Assembly (NCBI GenBank): GCA_010909165.1
Contig: VJWM01000304.1
Coordinates: 1-64,000, forward strand
DNA length: 64,000 nt
Direction of reading: 5' to 3'
Origin: Anthoceros angustus
Lineage: Eukaryota > Streptophyta > Anthocerotopsida > Anthocerotales > Anthocerotaceae
Part shown: one piece after another, positions 33,007 through 44,625 of the stretch
Layout of the letters: every line of letters begins with the position of its first letter
Numbering within the stretch: the first letter of the stretch is position 1
Program-made: the position numbers and the translations under genes
Notes under the pieces: generated by a model
What the model was told of the DNA's origin: nothing
The model's database searches: none
What the model saw: the letters and a program-made list of their open reading frames with translations, nothing else

Positions 33007-34330
33007 GTCATAGGCTTGGTAGAGGAGGACAAAAATCATCGTGTTCTTTCAGCAGAGGATGGAGAAGAGGAGGCGGGGCACGGTGTGGGTCATTTTCGTT
33101 CCGGCTAGTTGATTGTCAAGTTTTTTTTTTGGTGATATGCTTGAGCTTGATCCTGTGAGGGTGTGATTGCGGACTGGTCCGGATATCTCTGAGCTCACAA
33201 TGTTTTGTGTGTGTGTTGGAGCTTGATCCGAGCCCAGTTGTTTTGTGTTTGAAGTGTGCTTTCAACCTTGGCAGGTGATGCATCTAATGACATCGCATGA
33301 CCTTGGCATCTTAGATGAGTGGTGGGTGTGATGCAGACGGATCGTCTCTTTGTCCAGATGCATCTGCGGGCTCGAAAATCATGCGTTCATTAGCTTATGG
33401 TTGTAGTGCGGTTTCATGAGCTTATGGTTCTGGTCGTTGTGTGATCGGTGCATGTCGGGCAAGCATGAATGGGTAGGTGGTTTAGGTTAGATGGTTGGCC
33501 CGATAGGTCATCTCTGCTCGAATATTTTTATGTGTGTGTGTTGGAGCTTGATCCGAGCGGCAGATTGTTTTGTGTGTGTGGTGTGCTTTGAACCTTGACA
33601 GATGCTTCTCACGTTTGAACACGTGAATACAGCCTTGACAATCACAGCCTTGATCCAGTCCCAGCCTTGACCCAGTCACAGCCTTCCTGATCCTGGCCTT
33701 GGTCATAGGCTTGGTAGAGGAGGACAAAAATCATCGTGTTCTTTCAGCAGAGGATGGAGAAGAGGAGGCGGGGCACGTGTGGGTCATTTTCTCGCTCCAA
33801 ATAGTTGATTGTCTCAAGTTTTTTTTTTGGTGATATGCTTGAGCTTGATCCGTGAGCGTGGTGTGATTGGATCGGTCCGGATATGCCGCCTACAGCTCGA
33901 ATGTTTTGTGTGTGTTGGAGCTTGATCCAGCAGATTGTTTTGTGTTTGAAGTGTGCTTTCAACCTTGACAGATGATGCATCTAATGACATCTCGCACCTT
34001 GAGCCTTTTAGTTAGAGTGGTGGTGGGTGTGATGGCGCGTCTCTTTGTCCGGATATGTCTCAGGCTCAAAATCATGCGCCATTAGCTTATGGTTGTAGTG
34101 CGCTTTCATGAGCTTATGGTTGCCGGTCGTGTGATCAGTGCATGCATGCGTGAATGGGTAGGTGGTTTAGGTTAGATGGTTGGCCCGATAGGTCATGTGC
34201 TCAATATTTTTATGTGTGTGTGTTGGAGCTTGATCCAGCAGATTGTTTTGTGTGTGGTGTGCTTTGAACCTTGACAGATACCGCTTCTACTCACGTTTGA
34301 ACACGTGAATACCGGCCTTCAGAATCCTGC
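33007..34330. repeat. Tandem duplication, period ~695 bp
   Basis: 'gtcataggcttggtagagga' starts at 33,007 and again at 33,702, and similarity continues to about 34,325 (second unit slightly shorter). Each unit also contains an internal 'gtgttggagcttgatcc' plus 'ttgttttgtgtg' duplication. Apart from the short acidic frame at its start I see no coding sequence. Confidence 0.85.
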
Positions 34331-34339
34331 CTGGGCATC

Positions 34340-35035
34340 TGCCTCAGCCTCTGCCTTCCATGCCTCGGCCTTCGCAGCCTCTTCAAAGACACGGCCAGGT
34401 GATCCTTGACATGATTAGCCTTGTGTGCTGGATCCTTGACACCCACATCCTTCATGTTGGGCGAACATGTGATATGACCTTGGCGATCCTAGCGAGGTGG
34501 TGGTGTGATGCGGCCGTGTTAGATGCTTTGTCTACATGTCTGCTACATGCTCTGGTTTGCAGGCCCTGCCTTGAGCCCTACCACACATTTCAAAGGGTTT
34601 CCATGGTTTTCGCATCCATCGCGATTAACAGGTTTGCCCCTTGCACAATTGTGTACACGATGGGATCTGTGTTTTTAATTTGCGCGACCTTATGTTGACT
34701 GATTACTGATTGTACAAAAGTATCAGTCTTGGCAAGCTTTCTGGTTTTGTAAGTTCATCACTCTGCATGGTGTGGGTGTTTCCAAGTTAGTAGCATGCTA
34801 ATTCTTTGCTCTGTGCATTTGTTTTCCCAACCTGTTGATTCAGGTTCAAACCTGCTTTAGGCTCTGTTGGGAGGGATACTTCATGGGGGCACTTGGGCAT
34901 TCCGACATCTGGTGCACATTGGCAAGGGTGCAACTGGGCATATTGACATCTGGTGTTGTTTGGTCGTCATTTTGTCTGCACTGCAGTCGGGTATGCCTTG
35001 TGTGGGCATCTTGGCATGGGGTGCCTAGCAGTTCA
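34340..35035. other. No gene recognised
   Basis: The stretch has short frames only. A T/G-rich composition ('ttggcaagggtgcaactggg') leads into the 33-bp minisatellite. I see no RNA gene or repeat family. Confidence 0.4.
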
Positions 35036-35039
35036 TCGA

Positions 35040-35375
35040 TCCACGATTGGGCATTCGTCATTCCTCACGTCGGGCGATTGGGCATTTCGTCATTCCATCA
35101 TGTCGGGCAATTGGGCATTTCGTCATTCCATCATGTCGGGCGGTTAGTCATTCCATCATGTCGGCGATTGGGCATTTCGTCATTCCATCATGTCGGGCGA
35201 TTGGGCATTTCGTCATTCCATCATGTCGGCGATTGGGCATTCGTCATTCCCTAATCAGGCGATTGGGCATTCGTCATTCCCTCATGTCGGCGATTGGGCA
35301 TTTCATCATTCCTCACGCTGGCTTGGGCATTCGTCATTCCTCACGTCTTGGGCACATTCCGTCATTCCTCACGGG
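35040..35375 (+). repeat. 33-bp minisatellite 'gcgattgggcatttcgtcat'
   Basis: About ten direct units of 26-33 bp contain GGCGATTGGGCATTTCGTCATTCC or shorter forms. Plus frames stay open through it (repeats such as IGHFVIPSCR). There are no unique spacers, so it is not a CRISPR array. Confidence 0.9.
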
Positions 35376-35439
35376 CGTTGGCCATTTTGGAAGTTCATCT
35401 CTTGTTTTACAATGTGCATCCCACCCTCTTGTGCAGTGA

Positions 35440-36400
35440 TACTCTCAGCCGCACATAAAGACTCGGTGGTTGAGGAGCTTATCTCCTTGTCGAAGGAAGA
35501 GAACCGCTTGTCACAGTTGCAAGCGAGGAGACAAGCAATCTAGTGGCAGCAAAAATTGCTCTTGGTGAGCTCACCACGCCGCGCTCTTGGCGCAATAATC
35601 TATGACAAGAAGGTATGGATCTTTCCGTGACTTCAACTTTATATTCTTTTCAAACCGAACAAATCGAGTATTCTCTGCAGAAGAGGATGCACATGTTGCC
35701 CATGTTCGGAGGCAACATCGTCTTGTCTGAGGCAGCGGACAATCTCACAACAAGGAGCGTGACACCCTTCAACGAACGGTTAATTTGGCGGAGGACTTAC
35801 ATGATGCCTTGACGCGCATAGTTGTGGAAGGAAAAAGGACTCCTCGGATTCCAGCTCCTTGTTACACCAGCCAAAATGTGCCCTTCATATCACAAAGTCT
35901 GCGTGTGCACCAGTTGTCCTCCTGCTTGCATCCCTTGGCTCTTGTTTCAATTTCTGTCCATGCCTCTAACGACTATTGGTTCCATGGTGATTTGGGGTTC
36001 GGATGCTATGAGTTCGTTTTCCTCCCACAGGCCTTGTTTTCATGATGCATGCCTCTACCAACACATGTTGGTCACGTGACTGCCCCAATCCACCTTGTTG
36101 TCTTCCGGTTCGCAAAGTGGCTCAAGGCTAAGGGTTGGCCATTCACAAGTACCTGCCGGCGCATGGGAACGTGATCGAGAGAGAGTGGATGAGCATTACC
36201 ATGGTTGCTGAGACTTCCACATTATGGAGCACCGCTTTGGAAGAATTCTTTGGGGTGGTCGCCAAGATAGTGCCCCTGTTGCCTCACAGAAGAAGGCTGT
36301 TTGGGAGTCTCCTGGTTAGTAATTGTGTAAGTTGGCTTCATGATTTGGGACAACTTTCACAAGACATTTGTGCTAACTTGGATTTTGTTTGGTCATAGGC
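35440..36400 (+). pseudogene. Unrecognised coding-like fragments
   Basis: Plus-strand pieces include SVVEELISLSKEENRLSQLQ (35,467-35,526), AEDLHDALTRIVVEGK (35,788-35,835) and an 87-residue frame at 36,135-36,398 (EREWMSITMVAETSTLW). The first has helical, coiled-coil-like character. They are consistent with one decayed protein, but I recognise no family. Confidence 0.25.
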
Positions 36401-36559
36401 ACATACAGTAAACTGCTGCCACTGTCCCGCTTGGAGGTGCTCAGGCGTTCATCACACCACCTCGTGGGCAGCAGCCTCCCATACCAGTGCAGGCTAATCC
36501 AGTACGTCCTTGTTGGCCGATGCACAACTATGTCCAGGATACGCCGGAGGTGGTGGTGC

Positions 36560-36590
36560 CTCGGACTCAAACCCAGGGTTTGAGTCCGAG
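36560..36590. repeat. Perfect 15-bp inverted repeat
   Basis: CTCGGACTCAAACCC (36,560-36,574) and GGGTTTGAGTCCGAG (36,576-36,590) are separated by one base; 'gtgcctc' / 'gaggcac' extend it with an offset of three bases. Confidence 0.9.
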
Positions 36591-36599
36591 TGAGGCACG

Positions 36600-37395
36600 C
36601 ACCACAGGGTGTAGTGTGATGCGATATTTTTCCCACTCTCCGGGCAGCCCAGCAGTGTCATGTTTGGGGTTGGCCCCTCCGATGAATGGGGGTGCCTCGA
36701 ACGTGGCAACCTCTTTGTTTGTTAGCCCCAGTGTTCCAGTGAGTGAGACGGGTCAGTCTGCTTGTGTGCCAATAATGCCTCACCAGGCAAGACATGGTGG
36801 GCACACATGTGTGGCTGTTGATGTCCCAGCAAAGATGCATCTCGTGGAGTGGACAATCAGTGGAGGAGGATACCCAAATTCTTTTACGGAGACTCGGGTT
36901 GTGCAAGAGGATGAAACTTTGGTTGTCGATCGAAACCCAGTTATGCGGCAGATACTCGGGCCGTAGATTTTTGCCGTCTTTGTCCACCTCAATGGAGACA
37001 CGAAGGGAAGAATGTGGAAGTTGATGGATGAAGATGAAACCGAGGATGAAGTGCCCAAAGATGAAGTCAAGTGCCGGTGAGGATGAATTGCCCAAAGATG
37101 TGGAAATGCTCTTAGAGAGGGATCGGTAGAGAGAAGGAGGTGGCCACCACCAAGGACGATGAGGAAGTGGCCCCATAGGAGTGGTAAGGAAGTGACCACT
37201 TGTGCAAGTGATGCACGGTGGCCACTTGTGTTGGTGATGTAGTGGCCACTTGCGTGGTGGTGTAGTGGCCACTATGGGTCGCCACCGCTGACGTGGCAAC
37301 TTGTGTTGGTGACAGTGCCCACTTTTGCCGACCACTGAGCGGCCACCGATATGGCTCTTGCCTTTGGGTAAGGAAGTGCCCACAGGCGAGTTAAG
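36600..37395. other. Weak coding-like stretch and short 'gtggccact' repeats
   Basis: A plus frame runs to 36,966 with VAVDVPAKMHLVEWTISGGG, and 37,125-37,340 has several copies of 'agtggccact'/'ggtggccac'. No family is recognised. Confidence 0.3.
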
Positions 37396-37960
37396 GTGAA
37401 TTCGCGAAAGCTATTTGTAGACAAAGCACCACAACTTGAAACATCCGCCTCGATGTGGTCGAAGCTTACGGTGGGCGGCGTCGCTCTCGCAAACCAAGAG
37501 GCCGGATCGGACTCCGAGCACATTGAAACGAAAGAGTGCCTCCAAGACCGGAGACCAGGCGTCCCAAGAAAGCGACAAGGTGCCTTGGTGGAAGCACCAC
37601 TCTGGAATTTGGTGCACACACGCATCCGTGAGACAATTTCATGGTGCGTGCAATGAAGGATAATAAGGAGAAGGTCAAGTGGTATGCAAAATGCACAGGC
37701 ACTCACGACAATTAGCAGACGGAAGACCCCGCTTGGGGTGGTGAGATTTTACGGTGAAAAAGTGGTGAAAGGTTATTACTATGAGCAAGTGCCGTCGACA
37801 AAAGTGCCTTTGAGCTGCTAGATTGAGCCACGTGGTGACCCAATAATGCTTGAAGCGGACAACGTCGACCACAAAGTTTCCAATGGTAGCTATTAGAGGC
37901 CAAGCAGGAAGAACAAGAAGACTCCACAATGTCGGCTTCTGCTGGATATAGAGCATGGTT
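37396..37960 (+). pseudogene. Possible C-terminal piece of the HGKG-family protein, plus strand
   Basis: The frames give FVDKAPQLETSASMWSKLTV, then RIRETISWC, then after a shift RFYGEKVVKGYYYEQVPSTK (37,746-37,805) and PRGDPIMLEADNV. The 'GD.VV.GYYY' element occurs near the C-termini of the eukaryotic family represented by the split gene at 42.5-52.7 kb. No upstream hallmark motif was found on this strand, so it would be an isolated fragment. Confidence 0.3.
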
Positions 37961-38259
37961 GGATCAAGTGGCGAACTAGGAGAGGGATTGCAAAGCTATC
38001 CACGACTTGTCGAGAGTGTGGAGTCCCAACTGGTGTGGAAGTGTCTGGGCAATTTAGGCTGGATGCCTCCGATTTCTGCGAGATATGGTTTTAGTTTGGT
38101 GGTGAACCATGTTAAACATGCCGTGCTCGGCTGGATGTTGTGACATGGATTCAAACTATGTTGTGTGTGTGAGTTCGGTGTGTTCAGTTAGCAATTGGAA
38201 TGTTGTGCGGTTGTGACCCTTCACACTTGCCTTGCTTGTCTAGATGTGCATTTGGATTT

Positions 38260-38290
38260 GTCGATTAACACCCTACACGTGTTAATCGAC
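38260..38290. repeat. Perfect 12-bp inverted repeat
   Basis: GTCGATTAACAC (38,260-38,271) and GTGTTAATCGAC (38,279-38,290) with loop CCTACAC. Confidence 0.9.
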
Positions 38291-38299
38291 TATAGCTAC

Positions 38300-39590
38300 A
38301 CGAGCTACATTGCCTCAAAAGAATGGCTAGCTACACAAGGCCGCAGCCTAAAAAGCAGGCGTCTCCTAAGGTGTCTGTCAAAGAAAACTATCAAGGCCAT
38401 TTGTGAAGAGTTTTGGAAATGGCAAGCCTCGTTTTAGCCGAGAGCAGAAGACATCATTTTATTGTGATTGTGGTATAGTGCCATAGCATCGATTTCACAA
38501 TGCACACTCATGCCTCTCTGCTAGAAAGTATAATGTACAAATCATTCCACAATTGAGCGGGAAGCAACAAGCAAAGATTCACAGCACTTGACCCGGCGTA
38601 TACGAATACATCGCCTCGCCAAGCATAGCACACCCATGAGCAGCGGTGTGCCACACATCCCTCTTGCGGACATGCCTCGACCATACATGCTATATGCAAG
38701 CACGATGACAAGCGTTGCTCCGCTCGGCGCCTCGATCTACCACAACGCCGGTGTCGTGCTCGCTTGAGTCATCCACAGGGAGGGCACCTTGTCCTCCAGT
38801 CCATCGGCCTGCAGTGCGGCGTGAAGGCTGGCATAGGGGCCAACCTCTGAGCTCGCACCTTCTTCCAGTAGCGCTGCCGTGCCTTGGCCCGTTCCATTCG
38901 ATGCATCTGCAGCCAAGTTGTGTGAATCATCATAGCTAGATGGGATACTCACCTCCGGCAAAGAGGGCGCCCTTGGCCGGTTGCTCGGCTTGAGATTCCA
39001 TGTCCCTCCATCACAACAATATCATCCATTCTGTCAAGGCGCCATAGCTTCCATTGAGTGCAAAGGCGGGACCCGTGGTGCAGCGAGGGTGCTCGTGCTC
39101 GAAAGTGGAACGAGGGTGACCGCGGGCTTTAAGTTGCGAAGGCCGCAGCGTGTGCATAAGGCCACCATTGAAAGGTGAGATGATTACTTCTCATTGAATC
39201 ATGCCGGTGCAGGAAGCAAGCCTAGATGGCCAATCGTGGGATGGATTTTGAATTTGTGAGTGAGGCCTTGGGCATTGTAAAGTTTGCCTACGAATGGGCA
39301 TGATGTCGAAAGGTGAGAAAACTACGGACATGTATCTAATAAGATTTCTATTGCCGGTACTTTGATTGTGATGCTCGATGTCTGCTGTGTTGATGTGTTG
39401 TGATGCAAGTCGGTTTATGCAGCGAGGCTAGAACCGGCGAACCCTCAAGCGGCTTCACATCCACTACTCGGAAGCTTTCACACACATGCCTTCACCTCAG
39501 CACATTCACATATGCAAAACCTAGAAAGCAGACTTGATATGGAGCTTTCCAGTAAACAAGCTCCTGCTTTGGAAGCTTTGAAAGTTTTGG
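38300..39590. other. No gene recognised
   Basis: Only short unrelated frames on both strands. No repeats beyond isolated short words. Confidence 0.4.
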
Positions 39591-39596
39591 ACTTCA

Positions 39597-39645
39597 ACCT
39601 ACAACCTACAACCTACAACCTACAACCTACAGACTTCAACCTACA
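39597..39645 (+). repeat. (ACCTACA)n heptamer microsatellite
   Basis: Five to six tandem copies of ACCTACA, then 'gacttcaacctacaacc'. The unit resembles but does not equal the plant telomere repeat CCCTAAA. Confidence 0.9.
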
Positions 39646-39797
39646 ACCTTATTTATGCATACAAAACAGTACACAAGGCGTTATGTATGAAAATGTAGCC
39701 TAGAAAGCGATTCTAGCCGCCTACCTAGAATTGCTTCACATGCCAACCATCGAGTGGGTCCCGATGCTCACATCTAGACATTAAGCCTACGGGCCAC

Positions 39798-41010
39798 CTC
39801 TCAATCCAACTTCCCAGCCAAAGAAGTTCTCTTCGAAATCACTTGCACTGGAACCACATCTTGTGGTAAACTTTGCCACCCACAGGCCTCTGCTTCAATT
39901 TCTCAAGCGATTAGTCACATTACAATGCCCTTAGCATGTGGACAACCAATCTCTTACTCGTGAGGACTCGGACCATGTCACCCAGGCCTCCCGGGTCGCC
40001 GACAACAATGTCGATGCTCGGGTAAATGCAAAAAATGCACCAATGGCGAATTCTTGCCTCAAACTCATACATCCCTTGAACTCGTCCGACCTCGGTATGC
40101 ATTGGATCTCGTGCTCGAACTGAAATTTCCTCATTGCGATGGGCGGTGACTTGAGGCACCCACTTCCACCGCATCCTTCCCAACCGGATCTGCATAACGA
40201 CCGGTTCGCGGCAAAGGATAACGCTTCTTCATTACAATTCGGTCAACAAGAAAGCCCAACTCCCAATAAAGGCGGGGTGTGTCAGTCCAAAGGATATACT
40301 CGAGACATCCCAACGGTGGAATCACCACACCTCACCTCGCTGTGTTGACACCAGATCCAGCCATATCCCTTCCAATTCAAACAAAGATAGTGAAAAGCGG
40401 AAAGCATCATGCCTCAATCCAACTTCCCAGCCAAAGAAGTTCTTCAACGAAATCACTTGGAACCACATCTTGTGGTAAACTTTGCCACCAGCGGGCCTCC
40501 TGCTTCAATTTCTCAAGCGATTAGTCACAATACAATGCCCTTAGCATGTGGACAACCAATCTCTTACTCGTGAGGACTCGGACCATGTCACCCGGGCCTC
40601 CCGGGTCGCCGACAACAATGTCGATGCTCGGGTAAATGCAAAATGCACCAATGGCGAATTCTTGCCTCAAACTCCTTCATCCCTTGAACTCGTCCGACCT
40701 CGGTATGCATTGGATCTCGTGCTCGAACTGAAATTTCCTCATTGCGGCATGGGCGGTGACTTAGGCACCCACTTCCACCGCATCCTTCCCAACCGGATCA
40801 CATAACCGACCGGTTCCCGCAGAAGGATAACGCTTCATTACAATTCGGTCAACAAGAAAGCCCAACTCCCAATACGGGGTGTGTCAAAGGATATACTCGA
40901 GACATCCCAGGAGTGGAATCACCACACCTCATCGCTGTTGAAACCTTAGCATCCACACCATATCCCTTCCAATTCAAACAAAGATAGTGAAAAGCGGAAA
41001 GCATCATGCT
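39798..41010. repeat. Tandem duplication, period ~614 bp
   Basis: 'tcaatccaacttcccagcca' occurs at 39,799 and 40,414, and 'catgtggacaaccaatctct' at 39,936 and 40,546. The second unit ends near 41,010. Differences are short indels, again often at CG words. No protein was recognised in either unit. Confidence 0.9.
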
Positions 41011-41387
41011 GGTCTCAATCCCTTGACGATGAAGGGATTGTGTGAGAGAAGTGGTCTCTGTAGAGTTAACTGGAGGTGAAGCACTCCCAAACCACGAAGA
41101 ACCGGCGGGACCGTCCAGGCGGAGGATGGGTTCCGGAGCCGAAAGCAGCCGCTGTCGAAGCCATGTGGGCGCCCAATGTAACTAAGCCTCGCCCGTGGCG
41201 GGATGAGCTGCCTCGCGCCGTGGCCGGGATGAGGCACATGCGTGACCGCCCCTACAAAACAAAAGGTATAGTCACGGACGCCAAAGCATGGACTTTAAGC
41301 AAAGCCCTAAACACGAAAGCTACCACACACTGCGGTGGTGAAGTGCCCAACCGCACAAAACACATGATGCGAACAAGTGTTGAAGTA

Positions 41388-42030
41388 GCCATGTAGCCAT
41401 GTAGCCATGTAGCCACATGGCAAGACAAGTACACCAATATACAAGTGCCCATGTAACCACGGACCGTAACCACATGGCAAGACAAGTACACCAATATACA
41501 AGTGCCCATGTAACCACGGGACCGTAACCACAAGACAAGTACACCAATATACAAGTGCCCATGTAACCACGGACCGTAACCACATGACAAGTACACCAAT
41601 GCACAAGTGCCCATGTAACCACGGGACCGTAACCACATGGCAAGACAAGTACACCATGCCACGACCACATAGCAAGAGAAGTACACCATGCCACACCATT
41701 GTATAAGTGCCCGTATAACCACGAGAGCATATCACGACCACATGGCAGGAAAAGTGAACCACTGTACAAGTGCCCATGTAACCATGGGAACATGCCAGGA
41801 CCACAAGGAAACAAGAGTGAGCCATATACAAGTGCCCATGTAACCACGGGAACATGCCAGGACAACAAGGCAAGAAGAGTGAGCCATGCACAAGTGCCCA
41901 TGTAACCGCGGGAACATGCCAGGACCACAAGGCAAGAAGAGTGAGCCATGCACAAGTGCCCATGTAACCACGGAACATGCGAGGATCACATGGCAAGAAA
42001 AGTGAACAACGTACAAGTGCACATGTAACC
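41388..42030. repeat. ~58-bp minisatellite with long open frames
   Basis: About eleven units contain 'acaagtgcccatgtaaccac' and 'catggcaagacaagtacacc', starting with three copies of 'atgtagcc'. A minus frame of 265 codons crosses it (repeats such as YMGTCILVYLSCHVV) with two other long frames overlapping. Openness follows from the repeat, and the hydrophobic Cys-rich translation is not credible as a gene. Confidence 0.85.
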
Positions 42031-42505
42031 AACTTGAAGGGAACATACCGGCTCATATAAAGCCACGTCCATGCTGCGGCTTCTTGTTCAACCCTTGCTG
42101 ACATGCCTCCATCCCCACCACACGTGTATGGTCAAGGAAGTTGAATTCAAGATGAATTCACATCACTCCCTGTGCCAAATGGCGAGCACCTCTGAGGAAG
42201 AGCCGAGCAAAAACCAGGCACATCTTGCGGATGCATTTCATTGTTGGAAATTATCTACATGGTTCAAGGACACAACTTACCACTCTGCTCTATAAAGTCA
42301 CAATATCTCTCTGGTGGAAAATGACCGTGCCCACATCAACGGCATCTCAATTTGTACACGCACCATGCATTATTGGATCATCATTGGATACAAACAAGCT
42401 ATCTTCATGGATCAAGGAAACAACGATAAGCGGAATGACATGCCAACAATCTCCGTCCGGCGTCAACGGGATGCACACTCCACACCAAAACAACAGCTGT
42501 ACTTA

Positions 42506-43523
42506 CTACTTCACATCAAAACAACCTAAGGATCGATTACTCTCCTCCACAAGGGAGTCCACTACTTGCTGAGCATCTGATGATAGGAAGTATAACAACT
42601 CGTCACCATCCTGTTCATGGTGGACCATGTCAAACTTGCATAGTTTGACTAACTCAGCTGGTTGAACACTGTCTGCGTTCTCTAGAGGCAAGGTATAGAC
42701 GTGAATATTCTTCAACATGTAATCTTGACCAACCACCAGGCTTCACCGACGATGTGTGACCGGCTCCAAGGCGATGTCGCTTGTGCTAAGCGTGTGCTTC
42801 ACCTCGATTACCTGCGAAGGTAGAATTCTTGGCCCTCATCTTCTTTATTGGCAAAAACCATGAAGTTGTCACCGACTTCCAAGAGGTCTGCCAAATCTGA
42901 GAGATCCACAGCTTCATCATCGAGCGTCGGCAAGGAGAGCGTCCGGAGTAAAGGAATTGCGGTGGGCTGCACGGTAATCCGAGGAGCGGGACCATCGATG
43001 TGGTCTAATCTTAACTAAATTCCAAAAGCGTGAGGAACTCTCTCAAGCATCATGGTTGCTTTACACTCTGCACAAAAACAAGACAGTGCGCATTTTCGGT
43101 TGCACAGGATCGCCACTATACAGTATGCATCTTCTTGGACCCGGTATGGGGTCACAAGCATATTTCACCTCGATTCACCTCATCCTTGCCAATAAGCGGA
43201 AACTTCTATGCACTCCATGCTGCCCGGATGCATAAGAGCTGCGGCCGCAGAAATGTGTTCTTAGTCTTGGACAACATCACCGATTTTGCAACCTCCCCTG
43301 TGTGGGAGGACTCTGCGACTCTAAGGGCTCTCTTCAAAATAGCACCTGCACCATCATGCTCTCCCTTGCCATGGCCACTCCCAAAGTATGACCACGACAT
43401 GTTGCACTGTCAAGCTAGGGTACACGGAGATGAAGTATGAAGGTCGACATGCCTTGAATTGACTTGCTTGCTCCATCTCGGCCAGCACCAATGCTCCCGA
43501 GGTCTTGGGAACCCCGAATCCAA
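42506..43523 (-). pseudogene. HGKG-family (transposase-like) protein, 3' part of the split gene
   Basis: Reading on from the CACTA border, the minus strand gives QFKACRPSYF, then WSYFGSGHGKGEHDGAGAIL (43,388-43,330) and KRALRVAESSH. Downstream pieces include SWFLPIKKMRAKNSTF (42,870-42,815) and, after a shift, LKNIHVYTLPLENADSVQ followed by AELVKLCKFDMV (42,715-42,630). The 'GHGKG..DG.G' element followed by 'KR' is a hallmark of a large family of uncharacterised eukaryotic proteins. Its 5' part lies at 52,740-50,639. Function unknown; wide copy number in many genomes suggests a transposon protein, which is inference. Confidence 0.6.
43521..43523. other. Left target-site duplication CAA of the CACTA element
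   Basis: CAA stands directly before CACTGAGGAGG and again directly after CTAGTG (50,639-50,641). Three-base duplications are the rule for CACTA insertions. Confidence 0.65.
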
Positions 43524-43539
43524 CACTGAGGAGGCTACC

Positions 43540-44625
43540 TTTTACAAATGGGTCTAAGTTTAGTTAGAGGAAACTACAACACTCTTACACTCAAAGCCAC
43601 ATTGTAAGTTTTTGAACATTTACAACAAGGGTTCCTAACTAATATGATGTGGCATGGATTTTACAGGGGTTTGTTGACATGGCATGTTGACACGAATTTT
43701 ACAACGGGATTTGTTGACATGGCATGTTGACACAATTTTACAACGGGGTTTGTTGACATGGCTTGCTCGTTGTACATATGCGTTGTTAATTGTGCATAAA
43801 CTCTTTTGATTTAGAAAACTATGGGGGTTATTTGTTAATAAAACTACATTTTGTTGAATTTATAATGACGTGGCATAAAGGATGTTGTAAACGTACTTGT
43901 AAAAGACGTTGTAAACCATGTTTGTTGTAGATGTGGTTGTAAATTGTGCAAGACTTGATTTTTGGAATAATACCATTTATTGGAATATCTATGAATAGAT
44001 TTATTATTTGCTGATGTGGCAAGTTCGTTGCAAATGATGTTGTAAATATGTTTCTCTGGATTTATGTTAGTTATGGGATTATCTTTTTTTTGTATTTCAC
44101 GTGTCACATGCATTGTAGCTATGGTTGTAAAATGCATGAAAACCATTTTATATAAATATCTATAAATAAATTTATTATTTGCTGACATGGCAAGCTCATT
44201 GCAAATATCATTGTAAAATGGTTTCTCCAATTTATGTTATATTATTGGATTATTCATTTTATTGTATATTTACCGACGTGGCACATGCGTCAGAACTATG
44301 GTTGTAAAATGCACAAGCCAGCCAATATCCATGAATAAATATATTATTTGCTGATGTGGCATGTTTGTCGCAAATGATGTTGTAAAATTTTGGAAGAGAC
44401 CTTTTCCTTATTTATGTAATTTATGAGGTTATATATTAGTAAGATTGTGATGTGGCATGCTTGTCGCAAATGCCGTTGTAAATATGTGGAAGAGACCTTT
44501 TCCTGATTTATGTCATTTATGAGGCTATATATTAGTGAAATTGCGATGTGGCATGTTCATTGCAAATACATTGTAAAATGTTATACAAATTTATCGATTT
44601 ATAAATAGTGCCAGCATTGTAAATG
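43540..44625. repeat. Left subterminal repeats of the CACTA element
   Basis: AT-rich sequence with many 'gttgtaaa', 'tttacaac' and 'atgtggca' words, for example three copies of 'ttgttgacatggcatgttga' near 43,670-43,770, and 'tttgctgatgtggca' repeats at 44,008, 44,180 and 44,348. Confidence 0.7.

Noticed and set aside
35040-35375. CRISPR-like array of regular 33-bp repeats
   Set aside because: Units are contiguous direct repeats without unique spacers and the context is eukaryotic; a minisatellite explains it.
39597-39645. Interstitial telomere repeat
   Set aside because: The unit is ACCTACA rather than CCCTAAA and the array is very short.
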